DNA of 7,302 nt, from the NCBI GenBank assembly GCA_002433805.1, contig DJIW01000020.1:1-7302 (forward strand). Direction: 5' to 3'. The stretch is from Competibacteraceae bacterium UBA6584 (GTDB lineage Bacteria > Pseudomonadota > Gammaproteobacteria > Competibacterales > Competibacteraceae). The notes under the pieces were generated by a model. That model was not told where the DNA came from. It made no database searches and worked only from the letters and a program-made list of their open reading frames with translations. A program made the translations under genes and the position numbers. Positions 1 to 6,045 of this stretch are shown here, piece by piece; position 1 is the stretch's first letter, and every line of letters begins with the position of its first letter.

Positions 1-19
1 AGATGTGTATAAGAGACAG
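1..19 (+). other. Tn5 mosaic-end (sequencing adapter) remnant
   Basis: The first 19 bases read AGATGTGTATAAGAGACAG, an exact match to the 19-bp Tn5 mosaic end carried by the adapters of transposase-based (Nextera-type) libraries. It sits flush at the left end and no transposase gene follows. This is therefore untrimmed adapter and not a resident transposon. The five codons GTG TAT AAG AGA CAG (5-19) run by chance in frame into the following gene and would give it a false start. Genomic sequence begins at about base 20. Confidence 0.95.
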
Positions 20-625
20 GAAGCTTACTTTGCAAAGTATAAAGTAGAGACCGTACGAGAGAGAGTAGCAGAGGAACCGCGCCGCGTGCTGGAATTTGGG
101 TGCGGTATTGGAGGGAATATTCCAGATCTACGACAGGCCTTTAGGTCAGCGGAGATCATGGGTTCGGATATCTCGACCAAGAGCTTGGAAATAGCGCGGA
201 TCAGGAATCCGGATATCTATTTTTGGCAAGAGGGCGAAGGCGATACCGCGCAAGGGGATTTTGATCTTATTTTTGTGGCTGGAGTATTTCATCATGTTCC
301 AACCCCCGAAAGGGTGGCTGTTGCTAAACTGATGTTTTCGCGCTTGAAGCCCGGTGGGCTGATATTCGTTTTTGAGCATAATCCGTATAATCCGGTCACT
401 CAAAAGATAGTAAGTAATTGCCCCTACGACGAAGATGCGGTGTTATTGAAGCCGAGCGAATTGAACGGCCTTTTGCGCGAGGGAGGTTTGGAGATAAAAG
501 AACAACAATTTTCGCTCTTTTTTCCACAATGGCTAAAGTTGGCCTTACCACTGGAACGATATCTCGGCTGGCTGCCGCTCGGAGGACAATATTGGATTAA
601 AGCGCGTAGACCATTGGAAATTTGA
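20..625 (+). CDS. Class I SAM-dependent methyltransferase, 5'-truncated
   Basis: This is the C-terminal 201 residues of a Rossmann-fold methyltransferase (Methyltransf_11/23/25 type) that would transfer a methyl group from S-adenosylmethionine. Counting from the first genomic codon, motif I is LEFGCGIGG (24-32). The acidic residue binding the SAM ribose is probably D50 in GSDIS. The motif IV region is DLIFVAGVFHHVP (82-94), followed by LKPGG (109-113) and EHNPYNP (119-125). The true start lies beyond the left end. The apparent GTG start at base 5 is adapter sequence, and perhaps a few tens of residues are missing. Position next to the wbpL/wbpM-like pair suggests a role in polysaccharide modification or biosynthesis, but the acceptor cannot be read from the sequence. 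G+C is about 47%, well below the genes on the right, as is common for transferred polysaccharide genes. The domain is certain, the substrate unknown. Confidence 0.85.
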   Translation, partial: EAYFAKYKVETVRERVAEEPRRVLEFGCGIGGNIPDLRQAFRSAEIMGSDISTKSLEIARIRNPDIYFWQEGEGDTAQGDFDLIFVAGVFHHVPTPERVAVAKLMFSRLKPGGLIFVFEHNPYNPVTQKIVSNCPYDEDAVLLKPSELNGLLREGGLEIKEQQFSLFFPQWLKLALPLERYLGWLPLGGQYWIKARRPLEI

Positions 626-689
626 CTGATTCACAATTGTGGACTCCGGTGCGAACGATAGGCTTTCAGCAGTCTAAAATTATTTATGG
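626..689 (+). other. Short intergenic spacer with a 10-bp palindrome
   Basis: This 64-base gap separates the methyltransferase stop from the outermost possible start of the wbpL-like gene. It contains a perfect palindrome, CACAATTGTG (632-641), which could be a protein-binding site but is short enough to occur by chance. A TAAAAT (675-680) resembles a -10 box but has no convincing -35 box at the right distance. I see no hairpin with a T-run, so the upstream gene probably reads through into the next. Confidence 0.25.
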
Positions 690-1763
690 TTGAGGGTTTG
701 GTATGAAGATTGTCCGTTATTGGATCGGATTTGCTGGATATTGAACGTATTGCTGGCATTCGCCACGGCGGCTTTTATTTCATGGCTGTTATCTTTTTGG
801 AATCGTCGAGGGTCGATTCTCGACTATCCTAACCAACGTTCCCTGCATACCCGACCGATACCGCGTACTGGAGGATTAGCGATATTAGCCGGCCTGGCTG
901 TCGGTATATCGGCAAATTGGGTGGGGAGACCGATTCTATCCGATCACGCAATAATCTTCATGTGTGGCGGTTTTATTCCGCTTATCGTGGTTTCCTTGAT
1001 GGACGATTATCGAAGTATCGCCGCCAAATGGCGTCTTCTTGCTCACGTCTGGTCCGCCGTAAGTTTATTTGTGATAGTGGGTTCTTCTCCCTATCATTTT
1101 GGATTGCCAGGTTCTGTCTTATCTCTTTCCATTTGGGTTGCTATTCCCCTAACATTGCTGTTCGTTACTTGGGCGATCAACCTCTACAACTTCATGGATG
1201 GGATGGACGGCTTCGCCGGCGGTATGGCTGTAATCGGTTTTTCGACCCTAGCTTGGTTGGGTCGGGTAGACGAGCCGTTCATGAACGTTTGCTTGATTGT
1301 AGCGGCGGCCAACGCGGGATTTCTGATTCATAATTTTCCACCAGCCAAGATTTTCATGGGCGATACCGGCTCCACCGCGCTCGGCTTTTTGGTGGCGGCG
1401 TGCAGCTTGTGGGGTAGTAAATCCGGCCTGTTCCCGTTCTGGGTGGCGATCCTGGTCTTTTCACCGTTCATCGTGGATGCCACCGCGACCTTGCTCCGGC
1501 GTCTGTTGCGAGGTGAAAGAGTGTGGGAAGCCCATCGCACGCACTACTATCAACGGTTGGTGTTGCTCGGTTGGGGCCACCGTCGGACGGTGCTGGCGGA
1601 ATATGGCCTAATGTTGGCGTGCGCCGGTTCGGCGGTGGTGGCGGTGCATCTGCCGCCGGCTGGCCAGTGGGTGCTCATTGTCGGTTGGATAGTGATTTAC
1701 AGTTTCTTAATGTGGGGGGTGGGGCGGCTCGAACGGCGGCATGCTACAGTATCCGCCCCGTGA
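690..1763 (+). CDS. Polyprenyl-phosphate HexNAc-1-phosphate transferase, WbpL/WecA-like (MraY family)
   Basis: This integral membrane glycosyltransferase (family 4) would transfer a HexNAc-1-phosphate (GlcNAc, FucNAc or QuiNAc are typical) from its UDP carrier to undecaprenyl phosphate, the first membrane step of O-antigen-type repeat assembly. Family motifs, numbered from TTG 690, are YPNQRSLHTRPIPRTGG (46-62), the magnesium-binding MDDY (104-107), NLYNFMDGMDGFAGG (164-178), IFMGDTGST (221-229) and the nucleotide-loop motif AHRTHYYQRL (281-290). Many hydrophobic helices lie between them. The frame has no ATG before residue 91, so a TTG must start it. The candidates are 690, 720 and 741. TTG 741 gives 340 residues and a family-like N-terminus, but the outermost frame is reported because the choice is unresolved. 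G+C rises from about 48% before position 1200 to about 60% after it. The stop overlaps the next ATG by one base (TGATG), so the two are probably translationally coupled. The sugar specificity is not certain. Confidence 0.9.
   Translation: MRVWYEDCPLLDRICWILNVLLAFATAAFISWLLSFWNRRGSILDYPNQRSLHTRPIPRTGGLAILAGLAVGISANWVGRPILSDHAIIFMCGGFIPLIVVSLMDDYRSIAAKWRLLAHVWSAVSLFVIVGSSPYHFGLPGSVLSLSIWVAIPLTLLFVTWAINLYNFMDGMDGFAGGMAVIGFSTLAWLGRVDEPFMNVCLIVAAANAGFLIHNFPPAKIFMGDTGSTALGFLVAACSLWGSKSGLFPFWVAILVFSPFIVDATATLLRRLLRGERVWEAHRTHYYQRLVLLGWGHRRTVLAEYGLMLACAGSAVVAVHLPPAGQWVLIVGWIVIYSFLMWGVGRLERRHATVSAP
692..696 (+). promoter_or_regulatory. Strong Shine-Dalgarno GAGGG serving an out-of-frame ATG
   Basis: GAGGG lies six bases ahead of ATG 703-705, the best start signal in this stretch. 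That ATG opens a 13-codon frame (703-744) that is not the wbpL frame. Its TGA (742-744) overlaps an in-frame wbpL TTG codon (741-743) as TTGA. This matters for deciding how the wbpL-like gene starts: by coupling from a mini-ORF, or from ATG 703 with a one- or two-base sequence error. Confidence 0.4.
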
Positions 1764-3685
1764 TGCTTGAAAAATTCCTCAACCTTCCCGCCGTTTTTCG
1801 CCGTATCCTGCTGATCCTCGGCGATAGCCTTGCCGTGTTGGCGGCGGTCTGGGCGTCCTTCGCCATCCGCCTCGGCGAGTGGTGGCCGTATTTGTTGCAG
1901 GATGTGGTTTGGCTGTTTCCCCTGGCGATCATCGTCATCATTCCGACCTTCGCCGCCGTCGGTCTGTATCGGCCGATCCTGCGTTACGCCGACGAAAGCC
2001 TGCTTTACACCATCGTGTTGGGAACCAGCGCCGGCATCTTGCTGATGATGGCGGTTTGGGTCTTCCTGCGCGAAGGCGTGGTGCCGCGCTCGTCGTGGTT
2101 GATCTGCTGGCTAGTGCTCATGGCGCTGGTGGGCGGAGGCCGCTTGGTGTTGCGCCGCTATTTGCGGAGGCGCTTTCGCCTGAGCACACCCCGAGCCCCA
2201 GTCATCGTATACGGTGCGGGTGAGGCTGGCGCGCAGTTGGTCAACGCCCTGCGTTACAGCACCGAGTTCGAGCCGGTGGCGTTCGTGGACGATAACGCCC
2301 GGTTGTGGAGCAGCGTGGTGCTCGGACTCAAGGTGCGCGGGCCGGCGAAGTTACCGCGGTTGATCGCCCGGCATGAGGCCAAGTTGATTTTGTTGGCGCT
2401 GCCTTCGATCTCGCACCAGCGCCGCCGCGAAATTCTGGAATCGCTGGCCGGGTTGCCGGTGCGGGTGATGGCCTTGCCGGCCTTGGCGGAATTGACCAGC
2501 GGCGCTCGGCGCATCGACGAGTTCCGGGAAATCGATGTCGAGGATATTCTCGGACGCGATTCGGTCCGGCCGGATCAAGCCCTCTTGCGGGCCAGGGTAA
2601 GCGGGAAAGCGGTGATGGTGACCGGCGCCGGGGGTTCCATCGGAACTGAACTGTGCCGGCAAATCCTGGCGCTGCGCCCGCGCCGGCTGGTGCTGTTCGA
2701 ACGCTCCGAGTACGCCCTTTACAGCATCGAACAGGAACTGGGAACGATGCTGGCCAACATGGGGCAGCCGGCCATTGATGTGATCCCCATCTTGGGTTCA
2801 GTCATCAACCGCCGCCGGTTGTGGATGGTGATGGAACGTTTCGAGGTTCAGACGGTTTATCACGCCGCCGCCTACAAGCATGTCCCCATCGTCGAGCACA
2901 ATCCCATCGAAGGCGTGCGGAATAACGTCTTCGGCACCTTGTACGCCGCCGAGGCGGCCATCGCCGCCGGCGTCGAGACCTTCGTGCTGGTTTCCAGCGA
3001 CAAAGCGGTGCGACCCACCAACGTGATGGGCGCGACCAAACGGTTATCGGAATTGATCTTGCAAGGCTTGGCGGGACAGGGCGGCGCGACCCGGCTGTGC
3101 ATGGTGCGCTTCGGCAACGTACTCGATTCCTCCGGTTCGGTGGTGCCGCTGTTTCGCGAACAAATCCGCAAGGGTGGGCCGGTGACGGTGACGCATCCCG
3201 AAGTCGAGCGTTATTTCATGACCATTCCCGAGGCGGCGCAATTGGTGATTCAGGCCAGCGCCATGGCCCGAGGCGGCGATCTATTCTTGTTGGATATGGG
3301 GGAATCGGTCCGGATTCTCGATTTGGCGATCAGGATGATTCGTCTGTCGGGCTTACGTCCGCGCGACCGGGAAAATCCGGACGGCGATATCGAAATTCAA
3401 TTTAACGGTCTGCGCAGCGGCGAAAAGTTACGCGAGGAATTACTGATCGGCGCCGACGATTTGCCCACGGAACATCCGATGATCCGTCGGGCTAGCGAAG
3501 CGCATCCCCCGTGGTCGACGATCCAGGATTGCATCGGGCGGTTGGACGCCGCCGCGCGGGATTTCGACTATCCGGCGGTGCGGGCGATCTTGCGCGAAGC
3601 CGTGGCGGAATATCAGCCGGAGAACGGCATTGAGGATTGGATCTGGCGGGCGGAGGCCCGGCAAGTGGTTGGCCTCGGGCGTTAG
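1763..3685 (+). CDS. Membrane-anchored UDP-GlcNAc 4,6-dehydratase, WbpM/PglF/CapD type
   Basis: This 640-residue protein has the usual length of the long, membrane-bound form of the FlaA1/CapD dehydratases. These convert UDP-GlcNAc to UDP-4-keto-6-deoxy-HexNAc, a precursor of QuiNAc, FucNAc and bacillosamine. Four membrane segments lie at about 12-37, 46-69, 79-103 and 109-131. A first Rossmann domain begins at VIVYGAGEAG (147-156). The catalytic extended SDR domain has the NAD-binding TGAGGSIG (287-294), HAAAYKHVP (367-375) and SSDKAVRPTNVMGATKR (411-427). The catalytic triad is read as S412-M422-K426, with Met in place of the usual SDR Tyr, as known for WbpM and PglF. GLRSGEK (549-555) closes the conserved part. 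ATG 1763 was chosen because it gives the family length and overlaps the upstream TGA; GTG 1760 is adjacent. The frame runs open another 80 codons upstream, but that part only shadows the wbpL-like gene. The wbpL-wbpM order matches Pseudomonas O-antigen clusters. The exact product stereochemistry is inferred. Confidence 0.93.
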   Translation: MLEKFLNLPAVFRRILLILGDSLAVLAAVWASFAIRLGEWWPYLLQDVVWLFPLAIIVIIPTFAAVGLYRPILRYADESLLYTIVLGTSAGILLMMAVWVFLREGVVPRSSWLICWLVLMALVGGGRLVLRRYLRRRFRLSTPRAPVIVYGAGEAGAQLVNALRYSTEFEPVAFVDDNARLWSSVVLGLKVRGPAKLPRLIARHEAKLILLALPSISHQRRREILESLAGLPVRVMALPALAELTSGARRIDEFREIDVEDILGRDSVRPDQALLRARVSGKAVMVTGAGGSIGTELCRQILALRPRRLVLFERSEYALYSIEQELGTMLANMGQPAIDVIPILGSVINRRRLWMVMERFEVQTVYHAAAYKHVPIVEHNPIEGVRNNVFGTLYAAEAAIAAGVETFVLVSSDKAVRPTNVMGATKRLSELILQGLAGQGGATRLCMVRFGNVLDSSGSVVPLFREQIRKGGPVTVTHPEVERYFMTIPEAAQLVIQASAMARGGDLFLLDMGESVRILDLAIRMIRLSGLRPRDRENPDGDIEIQFNGLRSGEKLREELLIGADDLPTEHPMIRRASEAHPPWSTIQDCIGRLDAAARDFDYPAVRAILREAVAEYQPENGIEDWIWRAEARQVVGLGR

Positions 3686-4971
3686 CTGGGCGCTGTCGTG
3701 GCTTCCGAATCCGGATTCGGCCAGATCACCGCAGTTTTGACGCGGTTGTCCGCGATTTCGATGATCTCGATGGGATAACCCGCCAGACTGAGCCGCGCGC
3801 CCGGTTCCGGAATGGCCTCCAGATGCTCCATCACCAAGCCGTTGACAGTGCGGGGGCCGTCGGTGGGCAGAGTCCAATCCAAAGCCCGGTTCAGGCTGCG
3901 CAGCGCGGTGCGGCCGTCGATCACATAGCCGCCATCGCCGCGCGGGACTAAATTGGGCTTGCCGAGCGTGGCCGGATCGGTAGTAAATTCACCGACGATC
4001 TCCTCCAAAATGTCCTCCAGCGTCACCAAGCCCAATACGTCGCCGTATTCGTCCACCACCAGGCCGATCCGGCGGCGCAATTGCTGGAAGTTTACGAGTT
4101 GTCGGGTCAGCGAAGTGCCTTCAGGAATAAAATAAGGCTCCCTGCACAGCCTTTCCAAGGCCGCATGATCGAAGGCCGACTTTTGGCTCATCAAATTCAG
4201 CACGTTGCGCAGGTGCAGGAAGCCGACCACCTGATCGATGCTGCCGCGATAAACCACCAGGCGCGTGTAGGGGCTGTAGTTCAATTGGGTTACGATGTCG
4301 CTCCAGTCATCTTCCAAGTCGATCCCTTCAATTTCATTGCGCGGCACCATGATGTCGTTGACGTTGATTTCTTCCAACTCCAGAACGCTCAGCAGCATGG
4401 CCTGATGGCGCTTGGGAATCATTGCCCCGGCCTCAGTCACCACGGTGCGCAGTTCCTCGGCGCTGAGCGAATGCTGGCTCGATGTCTGAACCGCCACTCG
4501 GAACAGGCGCAGCAGCCCGTTGGCCACGGCGTTGGTCAGCCACACCAGCGGATAAAAGACCTTGAGCAGGGGCAACAAAACGGCGGATGCGGGAAAGGCG
4601 ATCCGTTCGGGGTGCAAGGCGGCCAGAGTTTTGGGCGCAACCTCGCCAAAAACCAGCACGATTACGGTCATGATGGCGGTGGAGGCCACGATGCCGGTTT
4701 CGCCTAGGAAATGAATGGCGATGACGGTCGCCAGGGAAGACGCGAGGATGTTGACGAAGTTATTGCCTAGCAAAATGATGCCGATCAGTCGATCCGGGCG
4801 CTCCAACAACTTGCTGGTGCGCACGGCGCCCTTATCCCCCGCTTTGGCGCGATGGCGCAAGCGGTAGCGATTCAGGGTCATCAGTCCGGTCTCGGAGCCG
4901 GAGAAGAACGCGGAACAACCGATCAACAACACCAACACGACGCACAAGACGCCGACATGCATATCATCCAA
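3682..4971 (-). CDS. CNNM/CBS/CorC-domain membrane protein, CorB (YfjD)-like
   Basis: This 429-residue inner-membrane protein belongs to the HlyC/CorC (CNNM, UPF0053) family, linked to magnesium or cobalt efflux. The N-terminal DUF21/CNNM domain has hydrophobic segments at about 5-24, 62-88, 93-113 and 126-157, with family motifs FFSGSETGLMTLNRYRL (22-38), LLGNNFVN (67-74) and FGEVAPKT (108-115). A cytoplasmic CBS pair follows: VNDIMVPRNEIEGID (204-218) opens the first, and VVDEYGDVLGLVTLEDILEEIVGEF (305-329) closes the second. A CorC_HlyC domain ends the protein (about 345-418). The start is either TTG 4971, which has GAGG (4982-4985) ten bases upstream, or ATG 4962 three codons later. Downstream it runs tail to tail into the dehydratase with a four-base overlap. 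It follows ypjD on the same strand after 118 bases, with its own candidate promoter in the gap. The family is secure. The transported ion is inferred from homologues. Confidence 0.92.
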   Translation of the reverse strand: MDDMHVGVLCVVLVLLIGCSAFFSGSETGLMTLNRYRLRHRAKAGDKGAVRTSKLLERPDRLIGIILLGNNFVNILASSLATVIAIHFLGETGIVASTAIMTVIVLVFGEVAPKTLAALHPERIAFPASAVLLPLLKVFYPLVWLTNAVANGLLRLFRVAVQTSSQHSLSAEELRTVVTEAGAMIPKRHQAMLLSVLELEEINVNDIMVPRNEIEGIDLEDDWSDIVTQLNYSPYTRLVVYRGSIDQVVGFLHLRNVLNLMSQKSAFDHAALERLCREPYFIPEGTSLTRQLVNFQQLRRRIGLVVDEYGDVLGLVTLEDILEEIVGEFTTDPATLGKPNLVPRGDGGYVIDGRTALRSLNRALDWTLPTDGPRTVNGLVMEHLEAIPEPGARLSLAGYPIEIIEIADNRVKTAVIWPNPDSEATTAPS

Positions 4972-5005
4972 CGCGCGATAACCTCGTTCAGTCTCGATTC
5001 AGGTG

Positions 5006-5035
5006 TTTTTAAGGGGAGCTGTTGCGGACTGTCAA
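5006..5035 (-). promoter_or_regulatory. Candidate sigma-70 promoter for the corB-like gene
   Basis: On the - strand a perfect -35 box TTGACA (5035-5030) is followed after 18 bases by TAAAAA (5011-5006), a four-of-six match to the -10 consensus. Transcription would start near 4999, giving a short leader of about 28 bases that contains the GAGG ribosome-binding site (4985-4982). The position within the ypjD-corB gap fits an independent promoter. The -10 box is only fair, so this is a prediction. Confidence 0.4.
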
Positions 5036-5089
5036 GTGCATACCTTCCCCGCAGCGCCAAACAAAGCGGTAACGCGCGCTCGATGGCGC

Positions 5090-5899
5090 TCAATAACGGC
5101 GCAAAATCAGCTCCAGAACCAACTTGCTGCCAAAAAAAGCTAAAACCAAAAAACCGAAGCCGCTCAGGGTCCAGCGAATGGCGGTGCGGCCGCGCCAGCC
5201 AAACCGCCAGCGGCCCCACAGCAGCACTCCGAACACGCACCAGGCGATCAGCGAGAGGATGGTTTTATGGGCCAAATGCTGGCCGAACAGATCCTTGAGA
5301 AAAAAAAAGCCGCTGGCCAGAGTGATGCTCAACAAGATAAAACCGGCGGTGATGAGTTGGAACAGCAGCGTTTCCATCGTGGTTAACGGCGGAATTCCGC
5401 GCAGGAAACCGCCGGGCTGGCGCCGGCGCAGCCGCCGGTCTTGAACGGCCAGCAGCAGCGCCTGGACCGCCGCCAGCGCCAGCAGCGCGTAGGCGAGAAT
5501 GGCGATGAGGATATGCAATTCCAGCGGCCACTGGCTGGAATCAGCCACGATGCGCTGGTCGGGAAACAGCAAGCCGAGCAGCACGGTCAGCGCGCCGGCG
5601 GGCAAGGCTATAATGCCGAGATTTTCGACCGGCCGCGCCGCAGTGACCGCCAGCAACAGCGCATTGATCAAGCCGCCGGTGAAGGAGAGGGCGTTGAAGA
5701 AACCCAAATTCAGCCCAGCCGGCGCGAAAACGGTTTGCGCCAAAATCGTCGCGTGCAGCAACACCGCGCCCCACCCGACCAGCAGCGGCGCGCGCTTGGG
5801 CCAAACCGGACCCTCGCCCGAGCGCGCCAGCCGCAAGGCCAGCCAGCCCCCGGCCACGAGATAGAGTAAAGCGGCCAAGCCGCCGATAAGGGCGTTCAT
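5090..5899 (-). CDS. ypjD: YpjD family inner-membrane protein (CcsA/HemX-like)
   Basis: This 269-residue multispanning protein resembles E. coli YpjD and belongs to the cytochrome c assembly (CcmC/CcsA/HemX) family. It has about eight hydrophobic segments: roughly 3-24, 38-56, 68-86, 94-112, 128-152, 177-199, 212-228 and 244-265. Histidines that could serve in heme handling, as in CcsA relatives, are H49, H129 (LELHILIA), H208 and H211 (AHKTILSLIAW). The tryptophan-rich WWD signature of true cytochrome c heme lyases is not visible, which is usual for YpjD. The precise function of YpjD is not established. The ATG at 5899 has no strong Shine-Dalgarno sequence upstream. It lies divergent to ffh and upstream of the corB-like gene, the same neighbourhood as in E. 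coli. A nine-base T-run in the coding strand (5308-5300) encodes FFF and does not break the frame. Confidence 0.88.
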   Translation of the reverse strand: MNALIGGLAALLYLVAGGWLALRLARSGEGPVWPKRAPLLVGWGAVLLHATILAQTVFAPAGLNLGFFNALSFTGGLINALLLAVTAARPVENLGIIALPAGALTVLLGLLFPDQRIVADSSQWPLELHILIAILAYALLALAAVQALLLAVQDRRLRRRQPGGFLRGIPPLTTMETLLFQLITAGFILLSITLASGFFFLKDLFGQHLAHKTILSLIAWCVFGVLLWGRWRFGWRGRTAIRWTLSGFGFLVLAFFGSKLVLELILRRY

Positions 5900-5922
5900 G
5901 CGAGTCAGCGATGGGGGTCTGT

Positions 5923-5994
5923 TCAGGCCCGCATGATGGCACGGAATGAGAAGGGCTTGAAGCCTTTCGCCGCCGCCGCATGCGTCCGGGTCAT
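5923..5994 (-). other. Possible 23-codon upstream ORF ahead of ypjD
   Basis: The - strand holds ATG 5994 to TGA 5923, ending 23 bases before the ypjD start. A strong Shine-Dalgarno AGGTGA (6004-5999) lies four bases before the ATG, whereas ypjD itself lacks a good one. The encoded peptide begins MTRTHAAAAKGFKPF and is basic (three Arg, two Lys), with no Asp or Glu. It could be a leader peptide or simply chance. Its ribosome-binding site overlaps the TATAAT of the opposite-strand ffh promoter. The same frame runs open far upstream into ffh, which weakens the case. Confidence 0.2.
5950..5968 (+). other. Short 8-bp hairpin in the ypjD-ffh divergent region
   Basis: GAAGGGCT and AGCCTTTC pair over eight positions around a TGA triloop, with one G-U wobble in + strand RNA. 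In - strand RNA the same position becomes an A-C mismatch, so the fold is better on the + strand. No T-run follows on either strand, so it is not a standard intrinsic terminator. It lies upstream of the predicted ffh promoter, and a role is unknown. Confidence 0.3.
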
Positions 5995-6003
5995 CGATTC
6001 ACC

Positions 6004-6009
6004 TATAAT
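6004..6009 (+). promoter_or_regulatory. Predicted -10 box of the ffh promoter
   Basis: A perfect TATAAT lies 36 bases upstream of the ffh ATG, which would put the transcript start near 6016 and give a leader of about 30 bases. The -35 region at the proper distance (about 5980-5987, TGCGTC and neighbours) is poor and there is no extended -10 TG. The strength is therefore uncertain, but no other candidate in the gap is as good. Confidence 0.5.
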
Positions 6010-6030
6010 GCCGTTCATTCCGATAGTAGC

Positions 6031-6035
6031 GAAGG
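6031..6035 (+). promoter_or_regulatory. Ribosome-binding site of ffh
   Basis: GAAGG lies ten bases before ATG 6046 and supports that codon as the ffh start. The conserved Ffh N-terminus (MFENLSERLLRTVKNLRG) begins exactly there. Confidence 0.5.
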
Positions 6036-6045
6036 TTGATCCCGC

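Noticed and set aside
1..19. A resident Tn5-like transposon end
   Set aside because: The exact engineered mosaic end lies flush with the sequence edge, with no transposase or inverted partner, so adapter carry-over is the simpler explanation.
1523..1762. An 80-codon N-terminal extension of the dehydratase frame
   Set aside because: It is fully contained in the wbpL-like gene in another frame, and starting at 1763 gives the normal family length and membrane-segment order.
4081..4707. 208-codon open frame on the + strand
   Set aside because: It is the antisense shadow of the corB-like gene, whose CNNM and CBS motifs are intact on the other strand.
5041..5089. Possible terminator after ypjD
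   Set aside because: The GAGCGCC / GGCGCT pairing has a loop of over 20 bases and no T-run follows on the - strand.
5300..5308. Nine-base homopolymer (A9 on +, T9 in the ypjD coding strand) as a slippage or error site
   Set aside because: The frame continues correctly on both sides and FFF fits a membrane segment. There is no alternative frame worth reaching.
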